Source of the DNA: Hordeum vulgare subsp. vulgare
Taxonomy: Eukaryota > Streptophyta > Magnoliopsida > Poales > Poaceae
Direction of reading: 5' to 3'
NCBI RefSeq assembly: GCF_904849725.1
Contig: NC_058521.1
Coordinates: 94,722,244 to 94,786,243, forward strand
DNA: 64,000 nucleotides
Part shown: positions 38,649-48,995 of the stretch, piece by piece
Numbering within the stretch: position 1 is the stretch's first letter
Layout: each line of letters begins with the position of its first letter
Notes under the pieces: generated by a model
What the model was told of the DNA's origin: nothing
The model's database searches: none
The model's input: the letters and a program-made list of their open reading frames with translations, nothing else
Program-made: the position numbers and the translations under genes

Positions 38649-38830
38649 GGTTGTGGTGGTGGTCATGGTGGTGGTCGTGGTTGTGGTCGTTGTCGTGGTC
38701 GTGGTCGTGGTTGTGGTCGTGGTTGTGGTTGTGGTTGTTGTGGTGGTGGTCGTCGTGGTCTTGGTCGTGGTTGTGATGGTGGTGGTTGTGTGTGGTTGTT
38801 GTTGTCGTTGTTGTTGTGGTTGTGGTTGTG

Positions 38831-38862
<32 letters not shown>

Positions 38863-38957
38863 GGTGGTGGTCGTGGTCGTGGTCGTGGTTGTTGAATTCG
38901 TTAAGATGTTATCGTGGTGGTGGTCGTGGTCGTTGTCGTTGTCGTTGTCGTTGTCTG
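38415..38957. repeat. Compound trinucleotide (GTN)n array
   Basis: About 540 bases built almost only of GTG, GTC and GTT triplets on the + strand, interrupted at about 38893-38910 by a non-repetitive GAATTCGTTAAGATG segment. Longer blocks recur at a spacing of about 220-226 bases (for example TTGTGGTCGTTGTCGTGGTC at 38461 and 38681). Poly-Val, poly-Thr and Cys/Gly/Arg frames here are artefacts of the repeat. Confidence 0.9.
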
Positions 38958-39471
38958 GGCGATGGGTTGGGTACATGCATTGCATGCATCGACTGTGATG
39001 CACATGTTCACCCACGTGAGTTGCATGGAAGCTAGCCGGGAGGTGGCGGGTGTACGTAGAACTTGGCCACGCGTGTCGTGGTCGTTGAACTCGTTAAGAT
39101 GTTGGTCACCAGCCTCATATCTGTTTTCTAACTAGTTGTTGATAGTATCCAAAACAGCATCCTTTTGTGATAGTATCCAGAGCATTGTATTGTTGAATTA
39201 GTTTTTCTCTGGCTCAAGCAAGATAGCAGCGGGAGTGGAACCGTTGCACGTGCACACATGCATGTCTTGATGTACATGTCTGGACAAACCAAGACGGAAC
39301 CGTTGCACGTATGCGTAGTGGAACCGTTGGACGTGACGGTACAATGGCGCACGTACGTACATCACACGAGACAGGACGGCAACCAAGAACGACCGAACCG
39401 CGTCTCACACGCACACCCGCAGCCCACACGTAGTTTAGCACACACGCACACCCGCAGCCCACACGCACACG

Positions 39472-39848
39472 ATGGCGAAGCCTCGCCCGGAGAGAAACCC
39501 TAGCCCGCCAATCTGGAACGCCCGCCGCCGCCGCGGGGAGACGCACACGATGGAGAAGCCTCGCCGCGGCCGCTCCGCGTCCTCGTCCTCGGGCTCCTCC
39601 TCCCGCTCCGCGTCTGCGTCCTCGGGCTCGCCGTCTTCGGGCTCGCCGTCCTCAGGCTCCTCCCCCCGCCGCGGCCGCTCGGGCTCGCCGTCCTCGGGCT
39701 CCTCCCCCCGCCACGGCCGCTCGGGCTCGCCGTCCTCGGGCTCCTCCCCCCGCCGCGGCCGCTCGGGCTCGTCGTCCTCGGGCTGCTCGCCCCGCCGCGG
39801 CCGCTCGGGCTCGCCGTCTTCGGGCTCCTCCCCTCCCGCCAAGCGCAG
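39472..39848 (+). CDS. Arg/Ser-rich repeat ORF, possible captured exon in the CACTA element
   Basis: ATG at 39472 opens 126 codons. After a short Pro/Arg-rich start (MAKPRPERNPSPP) the protein is almost pure Ser, Gly, Arg and Pro, with four to five copies of a 14-residue unit like SPRRGRSGSPSSGS encoded by 42-base tandem repeats (about 39661-39842). A good splice donor (CAG/GTGAGC) follows at 39848, just before the in-frame TGA. SR-like low-complexity segments occur in splicing-related proteins, but nothing here proves that function. It lies on the strand opposite tnpA, near a CG-rich upstream region with a doubled CACACCCGCAGCCCACACG. No downstream exon was recognised, so it may be a gene fragment or chance coding in a minisatellite. 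Confidence 0.4.
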
Positions 39849-39852
39849 GTGA

Positions 39853-41160
39853 GCCTTCTGCTTCTGGTCGGCGCATATTTTTTACCGGAGTTTTTGTTGG
39901 GGGGAGCACGAGTAAGGCGAGGGGGTGGCTAGATACGAGCTTCTGTGTTGTTTGTTTGTAGGGAGCTTCTCTGTTGTTTTGTAGGCAAATATTTTTTGCT
40001 GTTTGTTCTGTTTTTGTAGGCAATTTAACTAGGCATTTTAGATGCGGTTTCTGTAGGCAAGATCTCTGTTGTTCTATAGGAAACATAGTGTAGCTTCTTA
40101 CATGTCTTAGTATCTACCTATAGGAAAAACATGGTATATTATTTCTTCATACAGAGTTGCTAGTTGTATGTTGTGTCTATGATTTCTTCATACAGTTGCC
40201 TAGATAGAGCATTTCATCAATCAAAGCTCAGAGACCAACAGTAGCTAGCAAAAAGCAAGCCAAACCTAGATAAATCATCAGTGAGCAATATTATCAATAT
40301 TGTTTGCATTCAAAGCTAGCAATAAAAGGCACAAATTTACTACAATGGATTCACGAGAGAATTTGTTCATCTGAGACAGCAAGCACATATCATATACTCC
40401 AGGAGCAAGCAAAGTGATATATCATATACTCCAGGAGTGAGCAATATTATCAATATTGTTTGCATTCAAAGCTAGCAGTAAAAGGCTTTTTAAATCAGAA
40501 AAATTTATTTGGGATATATCATATACTCGAGGAGCAAGCAAAGTGATTTAGGCTGATTTAAACAATGGATTATTAAGAGCAATGCTAGAACCCACTACTG
40601 CAACATTCGTCCATGAAACAAAATACTTAAGCAAATTAATTTGGCCATGTTCAGGAAGAAGCAACATTCATCCATGTTCAGGAAGAAGCAGGGGAAGAAG
40701 TAACATCCATTCATCCATGTTTAGGAAGAAGCAGCATCCATTCATTTGCTTAAGTATGCACAGATTACACACACAACATAAAATATGAAGAAGCAGCATC
40801 CATTCATTTGATTAAAATTCATCCATAAAATATGAAGAAACAACATCCATTCATCCATGTTCAGGAACATACCTCGAAGAAGCAAGGGAAGAAGCCGCCG
40901 CCGGACCAGACCTCCGCCGCCGCCGGACCAGACCTCCGCCGCTGAGAGCCCCACACCAGCTCCCTCCGCCGCTCAGCGCGCGCCCCCGCACCAGCTCCCT
41001 CCGCCGCTCAGCGCCCCCGCACAAGCCCCCTCCGTTGGGCACGGCCGCACCAGCCACCGCCGCCAGTCACCTTCGCATCAGCCCCCGCCGCCGGCCACCT
41101 CCGCATCAACCACCGCTACGGTCACCAGATCCGCCGCCGATACATATCTGAAAACATCCC
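39853..41160. other. Non-coding CACTA sequence with direct repeats and a GC-rich block
   Basis: No gene recognised. Direct repeats: GAGCAATATTATCAATATTG at about 40282 and 40437; ATATCATATACTCCAGGAG at about 40388, 40421 and (variant) 40506; a tandem CATCCATGTTCAGGAAGAAG family at about 40640-40865. A CCGCCG-rich segment (40890-41150), read on the - strand, ends in GAGGTATG, a possible splice donor near 40870, and may be a leader exon near the element's 5' end. Confidence 0.5.
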
Positions 41161-41254
41161 TCTGCGCTCTTGTATCTATCTGAATTAGGGAAGGATATCT
41201 TTCCAAACTTACATATATTGGTTGAGTTGTATCCAACTAACAGAAGTTAGTGGC

Positions 41255-41320
41255 TAGCGCAGTGGCTAGCGTAGTGGCGGTTGGCGCAGAGCTCTTGGGT
41301 TCGACTCCCAGCAGCGCTGT
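41255..41320 (+). repeat. tRNA-like Pol III promoter motif pair (SINE-like remnant)
   Basis: Two tandem A-box-like motifs, TAGCGCAGTGG (41255) and TAGCGTAGTGG (41267), are followed by a B box GGTTCGACTCC at 41298-41308. The complementary strand gives the spurious peptide WESNPRALRQPP, a familiar translation of tRNA-like repeats. It lies close to the right subterminal zone of the CACTA element. Confidence 0.5.
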
Positions 41321-41449
41321 ATTTTTGCCAACAGGGTTTGTAAATGGCGCGGTGGTGCACACAATGTGGACAAGCCCATTAGCAAGCCCAATATAAAAGT
41401 AAGATGAAAAAAAATAGCCAACAGAAAAGTAAGATGAAAAAAAATCAAT

Positions 41450-41690
41450 ACATTTTACGATGTTTTTATAATCGTCGTAAACATTATGTTACATCGTGTT
41501 ACGATGTTTTGATAATTGTCGTAAAAGTTATGACGATCTCATCTTATGCGGTTACGACGTTTTTGACTCACATCGTCGTAATTTATATGTAGATTTGATC
41601 TCCTCAAACGGTTTACGATGATCTCGGATGAAATCGTCGTAGATTTATGACGAATTCATCAACGACATTTTAAAAAACGTCAAGTATGAG
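41450..41690. repeat. Right subterminal repeats of the CACTA element
   Basis: At least eight TCGTCGTAA/TTACGACGA-type motifs in both orientations, mirroring the left side. Confidence 0.75.
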
Positions 41691-42507
41691 CATATTTCTT
41701 GTAGTGGTTGGGCAAACCAAACATATAGATCAGAGACAAATACAAAGATATAACAATCATGCAAAAAGAATTCAGAGAAGACTCAATATATATTCATGAA
41801 TAATCCGATCATGACACACAATTCATCGGATCCCAACAGACACATTGCAAAACAAGGTTATATCGAATAGATTACCCGTGGGAATCATGGTCAACTTTGT
41901 GTTGAAGGTCAAAGAGAGAGAAGACGCCGTCTAGGTACTAGTTATGGACCCGCAGGTCTATGGTGGACTAGTCGCACATCAACATGGAGGCAAAAAGGTT
42001 GATGTAGATGGCCTCTGTGATCGATTCCTCCTTCGGCACGACATCAAAAAAGGTCTCCAGATGGCCTCCCATCGGAACAGAAACTTGTGGCGGTGAAAAA
42101 AGTGTTTCGACTGCATCTCTATTGGTTTCACGATTTTGCGGAATTTATGAAGCTGGAACTAGGTCAGACGGAGCCACATGGAGCCCACAAGGCATGAGGG
42201 CAAGCCTACCCCCTAGTTGCACCCTGTTACCTTGCCGCCTTCTCGTGTGTCGCCTGGTCTCCCTCCGAAGTTTCTAGGTCCTCTTCTGGTCCACAAAAAT
42301 TATCAAAACTTTTCGTAGCGCTTGGACTCCGTTTGGTACTGGTTTCCTGAAAAGCCAAAAAACATGAATTAAATAACAACTGACACTTAGCACTGGATTA
42401 ATAGGTTAGTTCCTAAAAATGATACAAAATTGCATATAAAGAATACAAGATTGGTAATATAATAGAATGGAACAATAAAAAATTGTCGATACGTTTGAGA
42501 CGTATCA

Positions 42508-43171
42508 TGGTGGTGGTGCACCTGCTGACCCGTATCATTTAGACCAAACTGGTGGGTGGCGACACGAGCGAATGACCCGCGACGGTGTGCAAGTAAGGTG
42601 AGATGCGTCGGCCAATAGAAAAAGAAGATGGTACGAAATAAACCCACGAATCAAAAATGGCGATGGCTGCGATGTTTCACCTTAATTCCGACGATGGTGA
42701 CACATGCCGAACAAGCTCGACGTCGGGCAAAAAGGTAGCAGAGGGGAGGGGCCGATGGGCATCGCTGGGAGGCATGATGATCAAGTTGCAGGGGCGAGGG
42801 GCAATGCGAGGGAGAAGCATGACTTTTTACTCATCCGCCGAGAGGTGGAATATATCTAAGAAGAATGTTAAGATAGGAGCATAATTTTACTCCCTTATGA
42901 TGGATTGGAGATCGGTTAGGTGCGAGTTCGAGGAGTAAAACATACATTTTACTCCTCTAACACGAGATAAGGGATCGGTTCAAAATGCCTTAACAAGATG
43001 AAAGTAAAGATAATAAAGTGTCATGAACCGGGTCTTCACCTCTTCTTCACTATAAAGAAAGAAAGAAGAGTCAATTACACTACAAGTCTTTGAACTTGGC
43101 AAGAAAAATTAGTACGGTGCTAAAACTTGCGGCATACATTAAACCGGTGATAGAATTTGGCATGGGCGTGC
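42508..43171. other. Unassigned flank with low-copy-looking and repeat sequence
   Basis: No gene supported. 42508-43075 has mixed composition and matches nothing I recognise; the ORF at 42657-42884 lacks any domain. From about 43076 it becomes a repeat with tandem-like units (TTTGAACTTGGC, CTAAAACTTGCG, ATAGAATTTGGC). This continues beyond the Gypsy insertion at 63241. The last five bases, CGTGC, are the target duplication. Confidence 0.45.
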
Positions 43172-44583
43172 TGATGACCCACAAGTATAGGGGATCTATC
43201 ATAGTCCTTTCGATAACTAAGAGTGTCGAACCCAACGAGGAGCAGAAGGATCTAACAAGTGGTTTTCAGCAAGGTATTCTCTGCAAGCACTGAAATTATT
43301 GGTAACAAGTAGTTGTGTGGTGAGATGATTCATAGCAAGTAGCAAGTAACAAAAGTAACAACGGCAATCCCTTTTGTAGTAAGGGACAAGCCTGGACAAA
43401 GTCTCATAGGAGGAAAAACGCTCCCGAGGACACACGGAAATTTTTGTCATGCTAGTTTTCATCATGTTTATATGATTGGCTTTCGTTACTTTGATAGTTT
43501 GATATGTGGGTGGACCGGCGCTTGGATACAGCCCCTTACGAAGCAACGCATAAACTCGGGTTTAAGCTTCTGTCACTCTAGCAACCCATCATCTACTTAC
43601 TACTTCCCAATGCCTTCCTCTAGGCCCAAATAATGGTGAAGTGTTATGCAGTCGACATTCACATAACAACACTAGAGGAAAAAGAACATACAACACATCA
43701 AAATATCGAACGAATACCAAATTCACATGACTACTTATAGCATGACTTATCCCATGTCCTCAGGAACAAAAGTAACTACTCACAAAGCATAATCATATTC
43801 ATGACGAGAGAGGTAATGAATAGCATCAAAGATCTGAACATAAACTCTTCCACCAAGTAATCCAACTAGCATCAACTACAAGGAGTAATTAACACTACTA
43901 GCAACCTTACAAGTACCAATCGGAGTCGCGAGACAGAGATTGGTTACAAGTCATGAACTAGGGTTTGGAGATCAGATGGTGCTGATGAAGATGTTGATGG
44001 TGAAGAGTCCCCTCCGATGAGAGGAGTGTTGGTGATGACGATGGCAACGATTTCCCCCTCCGGTAGGGAAGTTTCCCCAGCAGGATCGTCCTGCCGGAGC
44101 TCTAGATTGGTTCTGCTCAAGTTCCGCCTCGTGGCGGCGGCGAATCCTTTGAAAAGCCTCCTCTTGATTTTTTTCCAGACCGAAACCCTTCTTGTGGCCA
44201 CCTGCTGATTAGAACAGTGGGCCAGTGGGCCAGTGGGCCAGCAGGGAGCCCACAAGCCCCCTAGGCGCGACTAGGGGGTGGCCGCGTCTAGCAGGCTTGT
44301 GGCCACCTGCTGGTGCCCCTGTGGCACTTCTTCGGCCCAGTATTTTTTATAAATCCCAAAAAACAATCTACGTTGATTTTCACGGCTTTTGGAGTTGTGC
44401 AGAATAGGCATCTCAAACTTGCTCCTATTTCAGGCCGGAATTCCAGCTGCCGGCATTCTCCCTCTTCATGTAAACCTTGCAAAATAAGAGAGAAAAGGCA
44501 TAAGTATTGTACCGTGAAGTGAAATAACAGTCCAAAAAGCGATAAATATCAACATGAAAGCATGATGCAAAATGGACGTATCA
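43172..44583 (-). repeat. 3' LTR of the - strand Gypsy element (1412 bp)
   Basis: Reads TGATACGTCCATTTTGCATC from 44583 downward and ends with GGGTCATCA at 43172. Compared with the 5' LTR it lacks about 115 bases near 43528, between the GGACCGGCGCTTGG landmark and CCCCTTACGAAGCAACGC. Confidence 0.92.
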
Positions 44584-45196
44584 ACTCCCCCAAGCTTAGA
44601 CCTCGCATGTCCTCAGGCGAAAACCGAGATCAATAAATATGCCCACATGTTTACAGAGAGAGAGGTGTAGACAAAACAAGATACGAACATGCAGGCATCA
44701 TGATCATGATTAGAACAGCAATACCAACATATAATCTCTCATGCTAAAGTGGCAATTCCTTCACAAAGTAAAGTATGTATCAAGAACCTTACCGAGAATT
44801 CACAACCGATAGATTTTAGTCATTAAAGCAATTGCAATTTATCACAACATCAGAAAGAGTCAAATAAGAGCTTGTAAAGCAAATCCACATACTCAATCAT
44901 CTTTTCATTTTCTACAATTGCTACAACTGACGTGGTACTCATGAGATCAAAGTTTCAGCTGGACACAGAGAAAGATAGGGGCTTATGGTTTCGCCTCCCA
45001 ACTGCTTACCTCAAGGGTAATGTCAACAATAATAATTCATGAATACTTACGTCCAAGTTGACATATGAATATAGATCTTTCCCAAGCATATGACGTTAGC
45101 AAAGATAAAGGCGAAACAAGGAATTGGTGAAGATCGCCATGACTCTTTCAAGGGCAAAAAGTAAAAGTACAAGATAGGCCCTTCACAGAGGGAAGC
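44584..45196 (-). other. Gypsy 3' internal end with polypurine tract
   Basis: Directly next to the LTR, the - strand reads AAGCTTGGGGGAGT (about 44597-44584), the polypurine tract. The rest is untranslated internal sequence without a gene. The last five bases, GAAGC, are duplicated at 55201. Confidence 0.75.
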
Positions 45197-48100
45197 TGTA
45201 ACATCCCAAAATTTTGAATTTTGGAATGTTAATATAATTATTAGATTGATTGTCTGTTGTTTGCTTGAGTGATTTAAACTTGTGTGAAATTTGAAACTTT
45301 TCGAAACTTTTGAATGAGAGGGAATAAAATGACTTTCCCCTTCTCCGGTGAATTCAAATTAAAGCTTTTGAAAGCAAAGAGAGAAGAAGACATGACTTCT
45401 TCAACTATAAAGGATTTGAACGGAGATGTTTACATTTGAATTCCCTTGCATTTTAATTGTTTTCTTCGTGCAAGAAATGTCGGGAAATTCTTTCGTCTTT
45501 TGTTTTGCTTTTCCATCGCGCGAGAAATGTCCGGAGAAAACTCTCTTGCACGCAAGAGAGAGAGAGGAGGAAAATGACCCTCCAAAGTGCGGGCAAATCT
45601 CTGGAATATTTGAGCAAAGAAAACCCAAAATTATTTTTCAAAAATAATTGCAAAAAGAAATAAAGCAAATTGGGAATTTCTGAATAAACATTCTTTTCAA
45701 GTTTTTATTTTGGCCTTAAAAAAATGTTATTCGGGTAGAGATTCTTTTTCTGATTTTTTTGATATATAATACCATATATAAATATATTGATTTATTTTCT
45801 TTTTTTGCTTTTATATTTTCTGTTTTGGAAAGGTTTAATACTAGGAAGTCTTTTTTTTTCTTAAACCACCGCCGCCCTGGGCGCTAAATAAGCCCAGCCC
45901 GATCCCCACTTACCTGGGATCAAATCCCCTATGCCCCAACCGACCCGACCCCCTCTACCCCCTTCTCTCTGCCAGTGGGGCCCAGCCCGAGCCACCCCTC
46001 CACGTCACCCTTCTCCTTCCTCCCTCTCCTCTCCTTCCTTCTTCTCCCAGTACCGAAACCGAGCCCCCAGGGAACTCGCGATTCCCTTCCCAGTACTCCC
46101 TCTCCTCCTTCCTTATCCCTCCCCCAACTAGCCTATATAAAGCCCCGCCTCGGCCGACCCCGTTCCTACCCCGAGCCGCCGCCGCCCCATCCCCTACCCG
46201 CCGCACCGCGAGCTCGCCGGTGCAAACTATTGCACCACCTTCGGTCGCCCTGGGAGCCACCCCCCCCCCCCCGAGCTCTCTCTCCCCCGAGCGCCTCCCC
46301 CCGAGGAGGAGGAACCCCACCGCCGCCACCCATCTCCTCCAACCCCGCCCCGGAGTCCCCCTCCCCCCTCGCCGGCCATCCTCCCCCTCGCCGGAGCAGC
46401 GAGCTGCACCACGTCTACCCCGCCTCCTGGAGCAGCGCCCCCCCCCCCCCCGAGCCCCTCTCCGCACCGAGCCTCACCCCGAGGAGGAGTACCCTCGCCG
46501 CCACCCCGCCCCTTCTCCCTCGCCGGCGACGCCCTCGCCGGAGCAACACCTCCACAGCCACGGGAGCAGCTCCACCACGGTAAGAACTCTCCCACCTCTC
46601 TGTTTTTCTCTTCTTTGTAGTACCCCTTAGATCTTTAACCAGTGGTGTAGATTAGATCTTTTAGTACCCTTTCGGTTTAGTTGAGTAAACCAGCGGTTTA
46701 TATTCACTTATACTATTAGCAAGTGGTTTTTGTTAAGCCTAGGCCATTTGCTCCTAAGTTAGCAGCAAACACCTCCCGCAACCTATCACAACATGCCACG
46801 TGTACCCCCTATTTGTAGATAGTTAGCTTCAGTTTTTTCTGCCTGTTTGCAAAAAACAGAAAGTTTCAATTTTGTTTTGGCCACAACTTTTTATCCCGAA
46901 GTCCAATGATAGTGATTCTTTCTCGAGTAGCTCACAAATTTCCTGTAGTTTTTAAAAACATATAATATGTCTATGTTTGAAATTTTAAAATATAAGTTAG
47001 AGCAGATTTAGTTAAAACCTTGTTTTGCCTATTACAGGAGTTTGAAAAATGATTTTGAGTTGATTCTTTTTGCTACTGCTTTCTAGTGATAAAATCGTAC
47101 TGTGGTAGAAGTTTCAGAATTTTGTAAGTACTTTTACTGGTGTTTTCAACAGAAACAAGTTTCTGCCATACCGTCGCGTGTTGAATTCTTTTACGTAGGC
47201 TTTTGCAAATCATTGCATGTGATGTTATTTTTACTTGTGCATGATTGAAGTGCTTATGGTGTGCTTTGTGTTTGTATCGGTAGATCATCAAGGCAAGTCA
47301 TTTTGAGATACTTAGCGTGTTACTTAGAGACGCTCGAGCAGGACAACTATCATCAAGGCAAGTCATTTTGATCATGTTATTTTACCTATGTTTTCGATGC
47401 ATAGTAGATCACCTTCTTTGCCCAATTTGCATGCTGCCTAGGTACTTGGAAACTTTAGTATAGTTGTAGCATCATGTGGTACGAACACAACAACCCCGAC
47501 ACTTGGCCCCGGGACGACAATTTCTTAATGCTATGCTTGAGTAGACGGGTCATCGGTTGAGTGTATACCACGAGTGATGCGAGGTTGATATAATAATCAA
47601 GACCGGTTAAGACAAGATTTTCAAGACCTCAGACGAAATGCAACACTGGGTGAAGGACGGTTGATCGGCTCCCTGGAAAACCCAGTGGATGCCCGGGATG
47701 CTGGAGAGGCCATGTCATCCTGCGGAAAGCTTCACCCAGGCTCAAAGAGACGGACGGATATTTTCAAGACCCAAGGCTTACCTGCACAGCCACAAGTCAT
47801 TATGGGCTCTGGCTTGGTTGGACAATGCGGCGACTCTGGACAGGCGGTGCTAGCAGATGTAGAAGAACGGTAGGAATGGATGGGCACCGACAGAGATAAA
47901 GAGGGACCCGTTGAAAGACCATGTTTTGATCATCCGGTCTTCAAACACCTTGAAGTGCGAGGACATACACGGAGGCGATCAAATCTTGTGGGGAACGTGT
48001 GCAAAACTCTGCAGAGTACTCAAACCTAATAGATTAGCCGTGTCCACGGTCATGGACAACTTGAGCCAAAGGAACTGAAGTTATCTGGATTTCTCAACAC

Positions 48101-48617
48101 CATTAAATATATTTGATGAGGGTAATTATTGACAACTCGGGTACGAGAACTGGTTGGCGGAACCATCTCGTTAACAACCAACAATGTAGTAACATTTTGC
48201 TTTTAACCCTCTCTTGATGTAGGATAAAACTTGCTTTTCGCTAAAAACCTATAGCCCCACCTGCCATATATGCATATAGTATAGATGATTACTTTTCACC
48301 CCTCTCTTATGTGACTTGCCGGCATATTCAATATGCTGACCTACACGGCTGCAATGTCTTATGTTGCAGATATTTTCTTCGACGAGTAAGAGTACGATTC
48401 AGGGTTACAGTCTACACTCAACTTGCCGTTGGTGTTTATTGGGACTCCACTCCCTTGACCGCTTCCGCTGAGATATTAAAGGTATATATCAGTTTTATGC
48501 TATTTACATGTGATTTCACTTTGATATATACATTGATGTACTGTGTGTGCCAGCATACTGATCCAGGGATGGCACAGAAACACAGAGGCTTGACTCGTTT
48601 TGAGTCGGGTCGCTACA
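45197..48617 (+). repeat. 5' LTR of the long-LTR element (3421 bp)
   Basis: Starts TGTAACATCCCAAAATTTTG and ends GAGTCGGGTCGCTACA. It holds a good TATA box (TATATAAAG, 46134-46142) followed by a very C-rich region (about 46150-46560) with long C runs, which would be the transcribed leader. The Pro/Arg-rich ORFs here recur in the other LTR and read as artefacts of C-rich sequence. Confidence 0.92.
46134..46142 (+). promoter_or_regulatory. TATA box in the 5' LTR
   Basis: TATATAAAG in an otherwise GC-rich context, preceded by CCCAACTAGCC. It is conserved in the 3' LTR at 52759-52767 and is the likely core promoter of the element. Confidence 0.75.
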
Positions 48618-48621
48618 GAGA

Positions 48622-48634
48622 TGGTATCAGAGCA
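48622..48634 (+). promoter_or_regulatory. Primer binding site, initiator tRNA-Met type
   Basis: TGGTATCAGAGCA, four bases after the 5' LTR, is complementary to the 3' end of initiator tRNA-Met and is the usual chromovirus and Copia primer site. Confidence 0.88.
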
Positions 48635-48995
48635 CATGTTGACTGTAGGACGTGACCCTAGAAACTGGAAATTTCTTAGGAAAGGATCTCTCAAAATTTT
48701 TATTTTCAACAACACCTTTTACTTCTCATCTCTTCTGATTTCATCAAATATTCTCTCTCACCTCCACTAGCTATACAATCCCCTTACCCCTTTGACCTCA
48801 TGAAGAATCAACGGAGCTCTACTTCAAAGAAAAGAGGATTTCAACATGCATTTGAAGAATTGAAGGTGCACCAATTGAAGACTCTCAAGACCCGAAGAAC
48901 TCGAAGACCCCGAAGCGTTCGAATATTTATATGACCATTAGAAGTCCAAACCCCTGTTATATACCCACGTTAGATACGATGATTTGTGAGCGGTA

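Larger units (their letters stand above)
31114..41706 (-). mobile_element. CACTA (En/Spm) DNA transposon, 10.6 kb
   Basis: The ends are CACTACAAGGAATATGC on the left and the reverse complement of CACTACAAGAAATATGC on the right, with about 24 of 29 terminal bases matching. A 3-base target duplication GTT flanks it (31111-31113 and 41707-41709). Both subterminal zones (about 31139-31385 and 41450-41690) are packed with TCGTCGTAA-like motifs in both orientations, where TnpA would bind. The internal gene on the - strand is tnpA-like. I find no TnpD-type transposase, so the copy probably cannot move by itself but could be mobilised. Strand is given by the tnpA-like gene. Confidence 0.92.
30781..42507 (-). 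repeat. Gypsy LTR copy D, split by the CACTA element
   Basis: Pieces 30781-31113 and 41710-42507 join across the CACTA insertion (GTT duplicated). It lacks about 500 bp that copy C has at its left side. The right end GTTTGAGACGTATCA is the proper LTR terminus. In total about 1.13 kb is present. Confidence 0.7.

Noticed and set aside
38415..38957. CRISPR-like regular repeat
   Set aside because: Units are trinucleotides without unique spacers, in a plant transposon.
38349..39035. Overlapping long ORFs on both strands (poly-Val, poly-Thr, Cys/Gly/Arg, His/Asn/Asp)
   Set aside because: They are translations of the (GTN)n trinucleotide array in different frames, with no other coding evidence.
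35334..41160. TnpD transposase gene expected in an autonomous CACTA element
   Set aside because: No open frame or motif resembling the catalytic transposase was found on either strand by eye; a profile search could still find decayed pieces.
41266..41448. Peptide ending WESNPRALRQPP
   Set aside because: This string is the usual translation of a tRNA-like repeat and not a protein.
45955..46630. Pro/Arg/Ala-rich ORFs of 120-200 codons on both strands, repeated at 52557-53253
   Set aside because: They come from the C-rich leader inside both LTRs and differ through C-run slippage between copies. Not genes.
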